From: an archaeon
Lineage (GTDB): Archaea > Asgardarchaeota > Hermodarchaeia > Hermodarchaeales > Hermodarchaeaceae
DNA: 52,362 bases
Reading direction: 5' to 3'
Assembly (NCBI GenBank): GCA_016550425.1
Contig: JABXGS010000152.1
Coordinates: forward strand, 1 to 52,362
In this document: one piece after another, positions 7,548 through 16,764 of the stretch
How the letters are laid out: the number at the start of each line of letters is the position of its first letter
How positions within the stretch are numbered: position 1 is the stretch's first letter
Notes under the pieces: model-generated
What the model saw: only the letters and a program-made list of their open reading frames with translations
Databases searched by the model: none
What the model was told of the DNA's origin: nothing
Translations under genes and position numbers: made by a program

Positions 7548-8606
7548 TTAGTTTACAAGTTTAGATACTGCTTTGAGTCGCATTTCAGCTTCTTTGATGA
7601 TGCTGTCGACAACCTCTTTGACCGTGGGAATCTCATCGATGCCACCAATGGTCTGGCCCACAAGGATGGGTCCTTTCTGAACGTCGCCCTTGTAGACGAG
7701 TTCGTATCGTTCCATTTCATCGAGCAGATCTTCAGCACTCATAGAGGCTTCTTCAGCCATGCGAGCCTCACGGTCAGGAACCACTTGACCATGTGTCCTG
7801 GAATATTCGTTCTTGAGTAATCGAATCGGTCCAAAAGCGCCGGTCGTCATAACGGTATCTTCATCGGTTGCAGGAAGAATCAGGGCTTTGTATTCATCGG
7901 CGAATTCACATTCTTTGGTGGCGATGAATCGGGTGCCCATTTGGATACCAACTGCGCCCATGGCAAGAGCTGCTGCCAAACCTTTACCATCATACCAGCC
8001 ACCACAAGATACTACGGGTGTATCGCCTGCAAAGTCAACCATTTCTGCGGTGAGTACGCTAGTTGCGACTTTTTCATACGAATTATGTCCGCCGCCTTCA
8101 TAGCCTGTTGCGATAATTCCATCCAAGACACCCTTGGTGCCTGGAAATTTCTTTTGAAACCAAGCAGGATTAAGGGCTTTTTCTGCAAGCCACTTAGCGG
8201 GAATAACATGGAAGACCTTAAGGTCTGGGTCAACATCTTTGAAGTGGTGTGCACCTGGACGTGGATCACCTGCTGAGGTGACGACCAGGCGGAGTTGTTC
8301 CCTCACCTTTTTGTTCTCTTTTCGAATCCGAGGAATCAGTTTAATTAGTTCTGGGTAATCGATTTGTAGTCGAGCTGTTCGAATGTTGACGCCAAAGGGT
8401 TTGTCGGAGTTTTCGACCACGTATAGGATGTTCTTTTCCATCTCTTTAATGGGATCAAGGTTTCGTAAATTGGTGTGTGAAATAATACCGAACCCACCAG
8501 CGTTGGAGACGGCTGCACATAGTTTCGTAGTATAGAACGGTCCCATTGCCGCTTGGATAATGGGGTGTTTGCAACCGAGCATTTCGGTAAGTTTTGTTTT
8601 AATCAT
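7548..8606 (-). CDS. nitronate monooxygenase / FabK-like flavoprotein
   Basis: A TIM-barrel FMN protein of about 352 residues. The start (LGCKHPIIQAAMGP), SNAGGFGIIS, DGIIATGYEGGGH, TPVVSCGGWYDGKGLAAAL and GAVGIQMGTRFIAT are hallmark segments of the 2-nitropropane dioxygenase/enoyl-ACP reductase II family, the later ones forming the phosphate-binding end of the barrel. Archaea lack bacterial fatty-acid synthesis, so a nitronate monooxygenase or an uncharacterised flavin oxidoreductase is more likely than FabK. ATG 8606 is taken as the start because AGGTGA sits five to six bases ahead. GTG 8615 would place the start inside that site. Confidence 0.85.
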   Translation of the reverse strand: MIKTKLTEMLGCKHPIIQAAMGPFYTTKLCAAVSNAGGFGIISHTNLRNLDPIKEMEKNILYVVENSDKPFGVNIRTARLQIDYPELIKLIPRIRKENKKVREQLRLVVTSAGDPRPGAHHFKDVDPDLKVFHVIPAKWLAEKALNPAWFQKKFPGTKGVLDGIIATGYEGGGHNSYEKVATSVLTAEMVDFAGDTPVVSCGGWYDGKGLAAALAMGAVGIQMGTRFIATKECEFADEYKALILPATDEDTVMTTGAFGPIRLLKNEYSRTHGQVVPDREARMAEEASMSAEDLLDEMERYELVYKGDVQKGPILVGQTIGGIDEIPTVKEVVDSIIKEAEMRLKAVSKLVN

Positions 8607-8768
8607 GGATTTCACCTATCTGAAAGGAAAGTAGTGACGAAGGGGTTTTTTGTTTCCGGTTCTTCATTGGCGGAAGGGGTGATTTAAGTGTGTGTATTGT
8701 TTCCCAAACTGAAATCGTCAAGCTTATAGTGTTGTAGCCAGAGGATACTAAGGATTCGCTAATCTTCT

Positions 8769-9023
8769 TTGGAGAAAGTGGCTACACATAAACATGAAAT
8801 CAGGTTTGTTACGGAGCATATCTCGATGGCGGAGCTTGGAAAGCTTGATGTGGCATGTATCGCTTTTATGACCGTGATTGTGCTTACGATATCAGGGTAT
8901 ATGGCTGTCTTTGGAGGGTGGACAGAAGTTGATGGAATACCAATTTGGGTGAGTTGGGTCTGGTGGGTGATCTTTGGAGTTGTCATTGCTTCGCTTCTCG
9001 TTATTGTTCTAACTTCAAGGTAG
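8769..9023 (+). CDS. small two-helix membrane protein
   Basis: An 84-residue protein with two strongly hydrophobic segments (about residues 27-48 and 61-82), separated by a short loop with Gly and Trp residues, and a short basic end. The N-terminal 25 residues are polar and contain His, Lys and Glu. No family is recognised. The start is uncertain: TTG 8769 follows TTCTTTGGAG-like sequence, and ATG 8826 is an alternative that keeps both membrane segments. It lies between a divergent flavoprotein gene and the F420-type oxidoreductase gene, about 75 bases before the latter. Confidence 0.5.
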   Translation: MEKVATHKHEIRFVTEHISMAELGKLDVACIAFMTVIVLTISGYMAVFGGWTEVDGIPIWVSWVWWVIFGVVIASLLVIVLTSR

Positions 9024-9096
9024 AAAACAGGTTAGCCAGAGGGCATATATAAGAATCCTAATGGGTGAATGCTAAAGCGTATTACCTCTAGGTCAT

Positions 9097-10215
9097 GTGA
9101 TTCTAATGCTTGAATTCGGACAACTACTATTTTACTCGCGGTCTTGGGATTTAGTGAAGTCCAAAGTGGCAAAGATGGTCCAACAGAAGAATTGGAGTAC
9201 TTGTTGGGTACCTGACCATCTCCGAGGACTACCTCCGTTTGCTATTGATGCATTTCTTTCTCCATGGACGATGTTGGCGGCTTTTACAGAGCTTGCACCG
9301 AGTATGTCTTTGGGTGTGGCAGTCACCGATGCGATTCGTCTCCATCCGGCTATTCTTGCTCAAAACGCGGTTTCCCTAGACCATCAATCTGGTGGGCGTT
9401 TCATCCTGGGAATGGGTGCTGGAGAAAAAATGAACCTAGCTGTGTATGGGTTCGATGCAAAACATGCTGTAACCCGTTTGAAGGAATGTATTGAGGTCAT
9501 GAAGCTGCTGTGGACTCAATCTGGTCCTGTAAACCATTATGGTCAATTCTATCGCTTAGAGCGAGCTGTGTTGGAACCGAAACCAGTTACGAAACCTCAC
9601 CCCCCGATCTGGATTGCTGGTAATGGTCCGCGAACCCGGAAACTGACTGCGGAACTGGCGGATGGCTGGGTTCCATTTCCAGTCTTGCCAGAGCTGTACC
9701 GTGATGGCTTGAAAGATATCTACGCACACATGAAATCTATTGGTCGTGACTCTTCCTCGTTTTCAGCTGGATTCTGGGGTCGGGTGTTCATGCATGATGA
9801 TCCCGCTCGTGTGTCTCAATATTTGGGAGGGCTCCGGGGACAACTTGCGTTACAACCCAGTGTATTGGATGTGCTGGGATATTGGAAAAAGGAATATGCG
9901 GCAATTTATCGAGAACAGGGAATTAACCATGACAAGCTCAGTCTCCTCACTTATGATGCTGAGGACGTTGCGAAACTGGATATTAGTAAATTACTCCCCA
10001 TTGTCCAGGATATCCCTGAGGCTGCCATCAAATCCATCACTTTGGCTGGATCTCCCGAAGAGGTCAGGAAGAAAATTCAAGGGTTCGTTGATGCAGGCGC
10101 AAGAAGTTTTTGTTTTGAAATCATCAATGGTGTGAGTAAACGAAATGCCCCTTTTACCTACTTTGATGTTTCGCGAATTCTTGCAGAAGAAATCTATCCT
10201 CTCTTGGAATATTAG
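9097..10215 (+). CDS. LLM-class F420-dependent (luciferase-like) oxidoreductase
   Basis: A 372-residue barrel of the bacterial-luciferase/methylene-tetrahydromethanopterin-reductase superfamily. Diagnostic segments are WVPDHL (about 34-39), LGVAVTDAIRLHPAILAQN with the TD and HP pairs, SGGRFILGMGAGE, GQFYRLERAVLEPKP, PHPPIWIAGNGPR and ADGWVPF. These fit F420-dependent rather than FMN-dependent members. The substrate is unknown; Mer-like methylene-H4MPT reduction is possible, but the protein is longer than typical Mer. In-frame starts are GTG 9097 and ATG 9106. AGGT at 9090-9093 sits better for the second, so the first three residues may not exist. No F420 biosynthesis genes are in the window. 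Confidence 0.85.
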   Translation: MILMLEFGQLLFYSRSWDLVKSKVAKMVQQKNWSTCWVPDHLRGLPPFAIDAFLSPWTMLAAFTELAPSMSLGVAVTDAIRLHPAILAQNAVSLDHQSGGRFILGMGAGEKMNLAVYGFDAKHAVTRLKECIEVMKLLWTQSGPVNHYGQFYRLERAVLEPKPVTKPHPPIWIAGNGPRTRKLTAELADGWVPFPVLPELYRDGLKDIYAHMKSIGRDSSSFSAGFWGRVFMHDDPARVSQYLGGLRGQLALQPSVLDVLGYWKKEYAAIYREQGINHDKLSLLTYDAEDVAKLDISKLLPIVQDIPEAAIKSITLAGSPEEVRKKIQGFVDAGARSFCFEIINGVSKRNAPFTYFDVSRILAEEIYPLLEY

Positions 10216-10373
10216 GGTAAATTTTGTGTTCCTTTGTGTAGGTGAGGAGTGCTTGAGAGACCATGCTATTTATACCATCAAGGGATTCCAAATCGCTTCC
10301 TAGCACTCTTATAAGAGAAGGCAGATGCTACCTTGGCTTATAACGGATTTACAATTGACATGGCTGACTAATC

Positions 10374-11516
10374 ATGGTTGAACCATTAGAGTTTGTGAAG
10401 CATCAATCGCGAATTGCCTCTGTCGACGTTCTTCGCGGCGTTGCCTTGGTGTTTATGATTATTAATCACTTTGGCCAAACCTTCGTTGGTGGTGGATTTC
10501 ACTCACTGATTGCCATGGTGATTCTCTTTTTTGGCATCATCCCCGCTCCTCTTTTCTATATTGTAGCAGGAATTAGTGTTGTCTTAATGAATCACCGATT
10601 CCATTTGAATGGGAAATCCAGCAAATCCATTTGGCAGTGGGTCTTCTCTCGTGGTATTCTCATTCTCGGGTTAGGCTATCTTTTTTCAATTGTGATGTTT
10701 GGAACAATCTGGGTTCTCGACTGGAGTATTCTTCAACTGATTGGCTTATCTCTCATCGTCGCGCAACTAGCTCTTTCTATCCCCAAACGCTATCGAATCC
10801 TTTTTCCCATCATCATTATTGTTCTCGCTCCCTTTCTTCGAATCTGGTTAAACTATAATCTCCTTGTTGGTACTGTTGGCAACATCCATTATGCCCCACC
10901 TCAGACTCTGTTAGATCATCTCTCAGCGATTATAGCTACTGGAAAAGCTCCACTTTTTCCATGGCTTGCTTGTCCTATCATGGGTACTATAATCGGCGAG
11001 TTAATTATCGAAAAATCATCCAATCCCCGACGACTCGCCTACGACATACTTGTGGTTGGGAGTCTGTTGTGTACGCTAGTACTTCCTTTCTTCTTACTCG
11101 GAGACGCGGTGACTCAATATCCCTTGACCAACGGCTTCTTTCTTCTTTCAACAGGGATGGCACTCCTTTCTGTAGCTAGTGTAATTGTCACTGTGGATGT
11201 ATGGCAGTGGTGGAATCCTGCAAGCCAGTTTCTCGAAATTAATGGACAAATTGCCTTAATCTCCTATGTCGCCCACCACCTCTATGGGATTGTCTTCTTT
11301 GGTGTGATTTTAGGATTCTACCGTTCAGTTGGTGTTATGGGTTGGATACTCATTACACTCAGTTATTTCGGACTTTCTTTGTTCTTTGCCTATTTTTGGC
11401 TCCCTTTCCGCAAACAACGCTCCTCCTACTGGGATGTCGTCGTCACGTATCTTATCCTCCTTATCGCCCTCGTTATGCGTTGGGTTCTTTCTCTCTTGGG
11501 ATATTGGGCGTTCTAA
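10374..11516 (+). CDS. multi-pass membrane protein, DUF1624/heparan N-acetyltransferase-like
   Basis: The 380-residue protein has about ten membrane helices. Its first helix region, RIASVDVLRGVALVFMIINH (residues 14-33), is the signature of the DUF1624/DUF418/heparan-alpha-glucosaminide acetyltransferase-like superfamily. In those proteins a conserved Arg and a His at the end of helix 1 lie at the acyl-transfer site. A proposed role is transfer of acetyl groups across the membrane onto envelope glycans, but that is extrapolated from distant relatives. TATA-like runs (TTTATA near 10271, CTTATAACGG near 10337) lie upstream. It stands alone between the oxidoreductase and the binding-protein gene, in the same direction. 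Confidence 0.7.
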   Translation: MVEPLEFVKHQSRIASVDVLRGVALVFMIINHFGQTFVGGGFHSLIAMVILFFGIIPAPLFYIVAGISVVLMNHRFHLNGKSSKSIWQWVFSRGILILGLGYLFSIVMFGTIWVLDWSILQLIGLSLIVAQLALSIPKRYRILFPIIIIVLAPFLRIWLNYNLLVGTVGNIHYAPPQTLLDHLSAIIATGKAPLFPWLACPIMGTIIGELIIEKSSNPRRLAYDILVVGSLLCTLVLPFFLLGDAVTQYPLTNGFFLLSTGMALLSVASVIVTVDVWQWWNPASQFLEINGQIALISYVAHHLYGIVFFGVILGFYRSVGVMGWILITLSYFGLSLFFAYFWLPFRKQRSSYWDVVVTYLILLIALVMRWVLSLLGYWAF

Positions 11517-11587
11517 TAGGCTAAAATCTGGGTAGTTTTACTCGTGGACAAAAATTAAGTGGCACAACGAAAAGAAGTCTCTTTGTC

Positions 11588-12532
11588 ATGACTATCCTTC
11601 GAATTGGCCATTTGTCGACAGCATATCATACAGCCTTTATCTTAATGGGCGGCCATTGGGTGGAAAAAAGAATGAAGCAACAAGCCGAATGGGCGCTCTT
11701 TCCCACAGGTCCTGCAATGGTTCAAGCTTTTAAGAAGGGTGACCTAGACATCGGCTATATTGGGCTTCCTCCAGCGATGATTGGCATGGAGCAGGGATTG
11801 AAAATACAGTGTGTCGGTGGAGGGCATGTTGAAGGAACTGTTATTACGGGAATTGCTGGATATCAGACACTTCAAGATACTGGATCCGTTGAAGCAACCT
11901 TGGCACAATTCAAGGGGAAAAAAATTGGAACACCATCAAAGGGTTCAATTCATGATGTTATTATCCGGAAAATGATATCTGATGCAGGGCTAGCAAGGTC
12001 AGTTACTATCGAAAACTTTGTTTGGGCTGATTTCATCCTTGAAGCCATGGAAGATGAGAAAGTCGCTGGTGGCTGTGGCACCCCTCCGCTAGCGGTTCTG
12101 GCTCAAAGATATCTTAATGCTCCCTTAGTGTTACCTCCTAGTGCGATTTGGCCTTACAATCCTAGCTACGGTATTGTTGCTACTAAGAAGATGATTTCAG
12201 ATTCTTCTGAACTTGTTCAGGGCTTTTTAGAAATTCATGAAGATGCCTGTAATCTAATGCGAGAGGATCCAGCGAAGGCTGCTTCTTTAGCGGTCAAAGA
12301 GATTGGGATTGTTGATGAAGCTTTTCTTCTACAAGTCTTTCGTGTATCACCAAAATATTGTGCAAGTCTTCCTCCTGAATATATCAAATCCACCTTAGCT
12401 TTTATTCCAGTGCTCCAGGAGATGGGCTATATTCAACGTGAACTCGATGAAAACGAAATTTTTGATACGCGGCTAATCCAGAAGGTCCATCCAAGTCCTC
12501 ATCATTATGACGATCCAGCACAACTTGGTTAA
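11588..12532 (+). CDS. NMT1/THI5-like substrate-binding fold protein without a signal peptide
   Basis: The 314-residue protein has the two-lobed periplasmic-binding fold of the SsuA/TauA/THI5 family. It has an N-terminal strand ILRIGHLSTAYHTAF, then DLDIGYIGLPPAMIG, LAQFKGKKIGTPSKGS (the usual second-lobe entry) and VAGGCGTPPLAVLAQ. It starts directly with the first strand and has no signal peptide, lipobox or membrane anchor, and no permease or ATPase gene is adjacent. That points to a cytoplasmic role, such as a THI5- or MqnA-like enzyme or a sensor, rather than ABC import, though a missed upstream exporter signal cannot be fully excluded. Its stop is six bases from the end of the convergent MoaD/ThiS-like gene. 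Confidence 0.65.
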   Translation: MTILRIGHLSTAYHTAFILMGGHWVEKRMKQQAEWALFPTGPAMVQAFKKGDLDIGYIGLPPAMIGMEQGLKIQCVGGGHVEGTVITGIAGYQTLQDTGSVEATLAQFKGKKIGTPSKGSIHDVIIRKMISDAGLARSVTIENFVWADFILEAMEDEKVAGGCGTPPLAVLAQRYLNAPLVLPPSAIWPYNPSYGIVATKKMISDSSELVQGFLEIHEDACNLMREDPAKAASLAVKEIGIVDEAFLLQVFRVSPKYCASLPPEYIKSTLAFIPVLQEMGYIQRELDENEIFDTRLIQKVHPSPHHYDDPAQLG

Positions 12533-12538
12533 GCTTCT

Positions 12539-12823
12539 TTATCCTCCCGCCACGGGTGGAATAATAACCAGCTCGCTTTCGTTTTGGACGGGTGTTCTAA
12601 ATCCGTCTAAATTGGCGATGTTTTTTCCGTCAATAAAATAGATGATTTGTAAACCCCGGATGTCACGACCTGACCGAATCATTCGATTAAAGGCTTTACC
12701 ATATTTCTTAGAAAGGGTTTTCAGTATATCCTCGACGGTGGCACCGTTCTCGATTTCGATTACCTCTTCTCGAGTTCCAGTAATCTCGCGAATGACGCTA
12801 AGATAACGGATCGTCACAAACAT
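12539..12823 (-). CDS. MoaD/ThiS family sulfur-carrier protein
   Basis: A 94-residue beta-grasp protein. It has an N-terminal strand (MFVTIRYLSVIREITG), a helix around TVEDILKTLSKKYG, and a C-terminus PPVAGG ending in the Gly-Gly pair that E1-like enzymes adenylate and thiolate. Members donate sulfur for molybdopterin, thiamine or tRNA thiolation, and in archaea related SAMPs also modify proteins. The sequence between residues 40 and 75 is longer than in the shortest ThiS proteins and closer to MoaD. No MoaE, ThiF/MoeB or ThiG gene is close, so the acceptor pathway is open. Confidence 0.85.
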   Translation of the reverse strand: MFVTIRYLSVIREITGTREEVIEIENGATVEDILKTLSKKYGKAFNRMIRSGRDIRGLQIIYFIDGKNIANLDGFRTPVQNESELVIIPPVAGG

Positions 12824-12934
12824 GCTGGCTCAGCTGTTCCTGTGTGATTATATGAGTTATAAACGTCACGATGATTCTATGGTTTCTATTCCAATTAGAA
12901 CCTTTGAAATCAGGTGGGGGGTAACACTAATTAG

Positions 12935-14413
12935 GTGCACAGAAGTGGTGTCATCTATACTTGTAGGTGTGGTGGAAAGGTGAAGCCTCGAAGGATACCT
13001 ACCCGCTCTAAAATTGTCTGCACAATTGGACCTGCCTGTGAAAGTAAAGAGATATTATTGCAGATGGCGAAAGCTGGAATGGACGTCCTACGGCTCAATC
13101 TCTCCCATGGCACAATAGCTGAGCATCAAACCCGTTTTAAGCGTATACGCAAGGTCCTTCCCTATCATCCTATCCTCATGGACCTTGAAGGACCCAGAGT
13201 ACGGATTGGAGATGTAAAAGCCCCAATCGATTTGGCGGAAGGTGACCACATCACCTTAACAACAAAAGATATTGAGGGCGATACCGCACGAGTAAGCATT
13301 TCACTAAAAACGCTTCCGAAGCTCATTAAAGCCGGTCACAGTATCTTCATCAATGACGGCATTGTTGAACTACGAGTTAACGAAATCCGGGGGTCCGAAA
13401 TTCACGCCGTCGTTGTTACTGGAGGTGAAATCAGTAGTAACAAAGGAGTAAACGTTCCTGGTGTGGATCTTGGCATGACCGTCCCCACACCACAAGATAT
13501 CAGACATCTCAAGTTTATTGCTGAACTCGGACCAGAATTTGTAGCGGTCTCTGCGGTTAAACACAAAGATGAAGTCGAAAAAGTTCAGGCATTTCTCCGA
13601 AATGAAGGGACCGATATTCCCGTCATTTCCAAAATTGAACACATAATGGGGATCCAAAATTTCGATGAGATTTTAGAAGCCAGTTATGGAATCATGGTGG
13701 CTCGGGGTGATCTCGGTGTAGAAATTCCTCCCGAGCAAGTTCCGCTTCTTCAAAAAGAAATAATCCGTAAGTGCAACCAAACCGGAAAACCTGTCATTGT
13801 CGCTACCCAAATGCTCGAATCCATGGTTCGGAATTCTCGTCCCACTCGGGCTGAAACTAGTGACGTTGCAAATGCCATCTTGGATGGATCTGATGCAGTC
13901 ATGCTCTCAGCTGAGACAGCCGTGGGACGTCACCCAGTTGCGGCAGTTCGGGTCATGGAAACAATCGGCAAACAAGTGATTCCGTCCTTTCCCCAGCGAG
14001 ACTCAACTTATTATGATTCGGGACAGCATTTGATTGCTGAAGAACTGGGGCGCTCTGTGGTTTCCATGGCACAAAACCTGAACGTGCAAACCGTTCTCGT
14101 TTTTACGATGGCGGGCTACTCTGCTCGAATGGTTTCGAAATATCGACCGCCTGTCCGTATCATTGCGAGTACACCGCATATTCGAGTACAACGGCAAATG
14201 AAGCTCCTCTGGGGAACTGAGAGTTTACTGATAAAGCATGGTGATAATATGGATGAACTGCTCCAGCTCGCTATTAACCAACTTCATGGCGATGGGGTTG
14301 TGAAACCTGAGGAACGAATTATCGTCGTCCGTGCTTCCGCTTTGGTCCCAGGAAAAACTAACGTACTGGAAGTATTCACTGTCAAAGATGTTCTTGATGC
14401 CAAAATTCATTAG
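12935..14413 (+). CDS. pyk: pyruvate kinase
   Basis: Converts phosphoenolpyruvate and ADP to pyruvate and ATP at the end of glycolysis. All hallmark segments are present: TRSKIVCTIGPAC (start of the barrel), DVLRLNLSHG, ILMDLEGPRVR, FINDGIVEL, VISKIEHIMGIQNFDEIL, the nucleotide-site MVARGDLGVEIP, QMLESM, and SRPTRAETSDVANAILDG. The C-terminal domain follows with TMAGYSARMVSKYRP. Length fits the usual 470-490 residues. The start is ambiguous. GTG 12935 adds a short CRCGG-containing extension before the normal beginning; GTG 12980, preceded by GGTGG and AGGTGT runs, would start at VKPRRIPTRSKI, as most family members do. Confidence 0.95.
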   Translation: MHRSGVIYTCRCGGKVKPRRIPTRSKIVCTIGPACESKEILLQMAKAGMDVLRLNLSHGTIAEHQTRFKRIRKVLPYHPILMDLEGPRVRIGDVKAPIDLAEGDHITLTTKDIEGDTARVSISLKTLPKLIKAGHSIFINDGIVELRVNEIRGSEIHAVVVTGGEISSNKGVNVPGVDLGMTVPTPQDIRHLKFIAELGPEFVAVSAVKHKDEVEKVQAFLRNEGTDIPVISKIEHIMGIQNFDEILEASYGIMVARGDLGVEIPPEQVPLLQKEIIRKCNQTGKPVIVATQMLESMVRNSRPTRAETSDVANAILDGSDAVMLSAETAVGRHPVAAVRVMETIGKQVIPSFPQRDSTYYDSGQHLIAEELGRSVVSMAQNLNVQTVLVFTMAGYSARMVSKYRPPVRIIASTPHIRVQRQMKLLWGTESLLIKHGDNMDELLQLAINQLHGDGVVKPEERIIVVRASALVPGKTNVLEVFTVKDVLDAKIH

Positions 14414-14428
14414 TCTGCTGACAGGGCT

Positions 14429-14893
14429 CTACGCTAAATCCGTTTGATCCCGATATTTGCCCAGCATTTGAAGGGCTAAGACTGCACGATTTCTCACCGT
14501 TAGAGAGGGATCGTTTAATACCTTAGTCAATGGAGTAACAGCTCGATAATCACCAAGTAATCCCAATGCAAGAGCTGCTTGGTCGCGGACGGTGTAATCG
14601 GAATCTTTGAGTGCGGCGATGAGTGGTTCAACGGCTCGTTGATCCCCCAACAATCCTAACGATAACGCCGCACAACTCCTTACCCCAAAAGCCTGATCTT
14701 GCAGTGCATTGATGAGTGGTCCAACTGCTCGATTATCACCAAGCTTTCCTAGCGTTAAGACTGCTTGTCGGCGTTTACCAGCAGACCGATTATGAAGTGC
14801 TTTGAGATGACGCTCCACTCTTCCCCTCTTTTGGGGCGCTGGATTTGTATCTCTTGGCTTCAACTTATTGACCGGATTATTTTGCTCTTCCAA
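14429..14893 (-). CDS. HEAT/PBS-lyase-type repeat protein
   Basis: The 154-residue protein consists of about four copies of a 31-residue helical repeat of the form LGDxRAVxPLIxALxDxxxxVRxxAALALGxLG, beginning near residue 47. The first 40 residues are polar and basic. Such repeats (PBS lyase HEAT-like) act as protein-protein scaffolds; the partner is unknown. It is convergent with pyruvate kinase, with only 15 bases between the stops. The high similarity between neighbouring repeats suggests recent internal duplication. Confidence 0.85.
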   Translation of the reverse strand: MEEQNNPVNKLKPRDTNPAPQKRGRVERHLKALHNRSAGKRRQAVLTLGKLGDNRAVGPLINALQDQAFGVRSCAALSLGLLGDQRAVEPLIAALKDSDYTVRDQAALALGLLGDYRAVTPLTKVLNDPSLTVRNRAVLALQMLGKYRDQTDLA

Positions 14894-15053
14894 TCTGATA
14901 GCTCCGCTGGGTGATGTGGCACTATTGGCGTCTTCTAGCTTTATATTTTCTATGGCAATTTAAGTCGGGTCCGAACTAAACGCTAAAACGGAAGTAAGCC
15001 TTTTATCACCCATAGTAGTCTTTGACTGTGAAGGCAATACTTGGTGATTACTA

Positions 15054-15965
15054 TTGACTGAACCTGCAATCGAAGACAAACGCCTCACTCTCGAAGAAGT
15101 GACCAAAAAAGTTCCCGACGGTGCCCACATCGCTTGGGGTGGCTTTGGCTACCAACGTCCTCCTGAAGCCTTTGCCATGGAACTCATTCGACAAAAGAAA
15201 CGCAGTATTCGTATCTATACTTGTGGATCTGAACATGATTTAGATATCCTTGTTGGCGCTGGGGTCTGTTTGGAATTTGAAGTGGCATTCTTTGCGATTG
15301 AAGCGTTGGGTCTTGCTCCAAATCTTCGTCGTCGGACAAAGGAGGGGAAGGTGAAGTTCGAAGATTATTCGAATCTTGCTATGGCGTTGCGCTTTTTGGG
15401 TGGAGCGTTGAATGTGCCGTTTATGCCGATTCGCCACATGATTGGCACGAATATGATGGATAAGTTCCGCCTTCGAAAAGATAAAGCGAAAGTCTTAGAG
15501 TGTCCTTTCACTGGCACACCAATCACTCTACTTCCATCGATTCAAGCAGATTTTGGAGTAATCTGCGCTCAGAGAGCTGATCAAGCAGGTAATGTTCAGA
15601 TTTTTGGAATAAAAGGGGAAGACAACGAAATCACTCGCTGTGCCAAGAAGTCCATCGTGTTTGTTGAAGAGATTATTTCAAATGAGGAGATTCGTCAGAA
15701 TCCCGACCTAACCACGATTCCCGGTTTATATGTAGACTATGTGGTTGAACTCCCCTTTGGTAGTTGGCCTATGCAGGTCTATGGGATGTATGACTATGAT
15801 CTTCCACATTTGCAATACTATGTTCAACAATGCAAAACTGAGGAAGGCTGGGAAGAATATCTGGACGAATGGATTGTGGGTGTGGAAAATCACCAGGGGT
15901 TACTCAAAAGAATCGGTAAGAAACGATTGAAGGAATTGCAAGCTGATCCACGCTATGGTTACTAA
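15054..15965 (+). CDS. CoA-transferase, alpha subunit (glutaconate CoA-transferase GctA-like)
   Basis: The 303-residue family I CoA-transferase subunit has the N-terminal VTKKVPDGAHIAWGGFGYQRPP glycine-rich segment, split here as KVPDGAHIAWGGF and YQRPPEAF. It also has NMMDKFRLRKDKAKVLECPF and DFGVICAQRADQAGNVQIFG. It pairs with the beta subunit that follows after six bases. The complex moves CoA between an acyl-CoA and a free acid; glutaconate is the archetype, but the acid cannot be read from sequence. TTG 15054 is accepted as start because GGTGA lies seven bases ahead. Together with the B12 mutase-like gene it may belong to amino-acid (glutamate-type) breakdown, an inference only. Confidence 0.85.
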   Translation: MTEPAIEDKRLTLEEVTKKVPDGAHIAWGGFGYQRPPEAFAMELIRQKKRSIRIYTCGSEHDLDILVGAGVCLEFEVAFFAIEALGLAPNLRRRTKEGKVKFEDYSNLAMALRFLGGALNVPFMPIRHMIGTNMMDKFRLRKDKAKVLECPFTGTPITLLPSIQADFGVICAQRADQAGNVQIFGIKGEDNEITRCAKKSIVFVEEIISNEEIRQNPDLTTIPGLYVDYVVELPFGSWPMQVYGMYDYDLPHLQYYVQQCKTEEGWEEYLDEWIVGVENHQGLLKRIGKKRLKELQADPRYGY

Positions 15966-15971
15966 GAGGAC

Positions 15972-16754
15972 GTGATGAAAATGGTAGAATATACAGCAAC
16001 AGAAATGATGGCGGTCTGTGGAGCACATGCGGTCCAAGATGGTGAACGCGTATTTGCGGGAACTGGGCTTCCGGTTCTTGGAGCTATGCTTGCCAAGGTT
16101 ACTCATGCCCCGAATGCCATTATCATCTATGAAGGGGGCAATGTTGATACGCAAAACAAAGATCTTGCCTTGTCGGTAGCTGATTCACGATTAGGTTATC
16201 GGGCTGCTGCATCGATTGGTCTCATTGAAACCTTAGGGTTCCTGATGATGGGCGGACGTGTCGATGTGGGCTTTCTTGGTGCAGCCCAAATCGATGAATT
16301 TGGCAATATTAACACCTCCTATATTGGAGATTTTGAGACTCCTAAAGTTCGGCTACCCGGAAGTGGCGGAGGCAATGACATAGCGAGTTCTGCGGGTCGC
16401 ATTATTTTGATGTTTACCCATGACGCCCGAAAATTTGTGAAAAAACTCGATTACCTCACCAGCCCTGGGCACCTCTCTGGACCTGGAAGTCGCGAAAAAC
16501 TTGGCTTAATCGGGGGTGGTCCTGCTTTAGTGGTCACAGATAAATGCCAGATGGACTTTGACTCTAAGACAAAACGAATCCGCTTAAAGTCAGTTCATCC
16601 AGGGGTGACCGTTAACTGGGTGAAAGAAAATGTGATGTTTGACCTCATAGTGCCCAAAGAGGTTCCCACGACGGCTGAGCCAACTGAACAAGAATTAGAA
16701 AAACTCCGTGGCTTGGATCCCCAACGGATCTATCTGGGGAAAGGGCAAAAGTAA
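15972..16754 (+). CDS. CoA-transferase, beta subunit (GctB-like)
   Basis: A 260-residue partner of the preceding subunit. The catalytic glutamate that becomes the covalent glutamyl-CoA intermediate is expected at position 54 in GctB, and here Glu54 lies in IIIYEGGNVD. GFLGAAQIDEFGNINTSYIG and RLPGSGGGNDIAS are the usual oxyanion and CoA-site segments, and HPGVTVNWVKENV is near the end. Six bases separate it from the alpha gene, so the two are an operon. It is convergent with the YjbQ-like gene, eleven bases apart. Confidence 0.88.
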   Translation: MMKMVEYTATEMMAVCGAHAVQDGERVFAGTGLPVLGAMLAKVTHAPNAIIIYEGGNVDTQNKDLALSVADSRLGYRAAASIGLIETLGFLMMGGRVDVGFLGAAQIDEFGNINTSYIGDFETPKVRLPGSGGGNDIASSAGRIILMFTHDARKFVKKLDYLTSPGHLSGPGSREKLGLIGGGPALVVTDKCQMDFDSKTKRIRLKSVHPGVTVNWVKENVMFDLIVPKEVPTTAEPTEQELEKLRGLDPQRIYLGKGQK

Positions 16755-16764
16755 AGGTCTCCTA

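Noticed and set aside
7813..8276. Open frames opposite the nitronate monooxygenase-like gene
   Set aside because: They have no domain content and are fully contained in a clear enzyme gene on the other strand.
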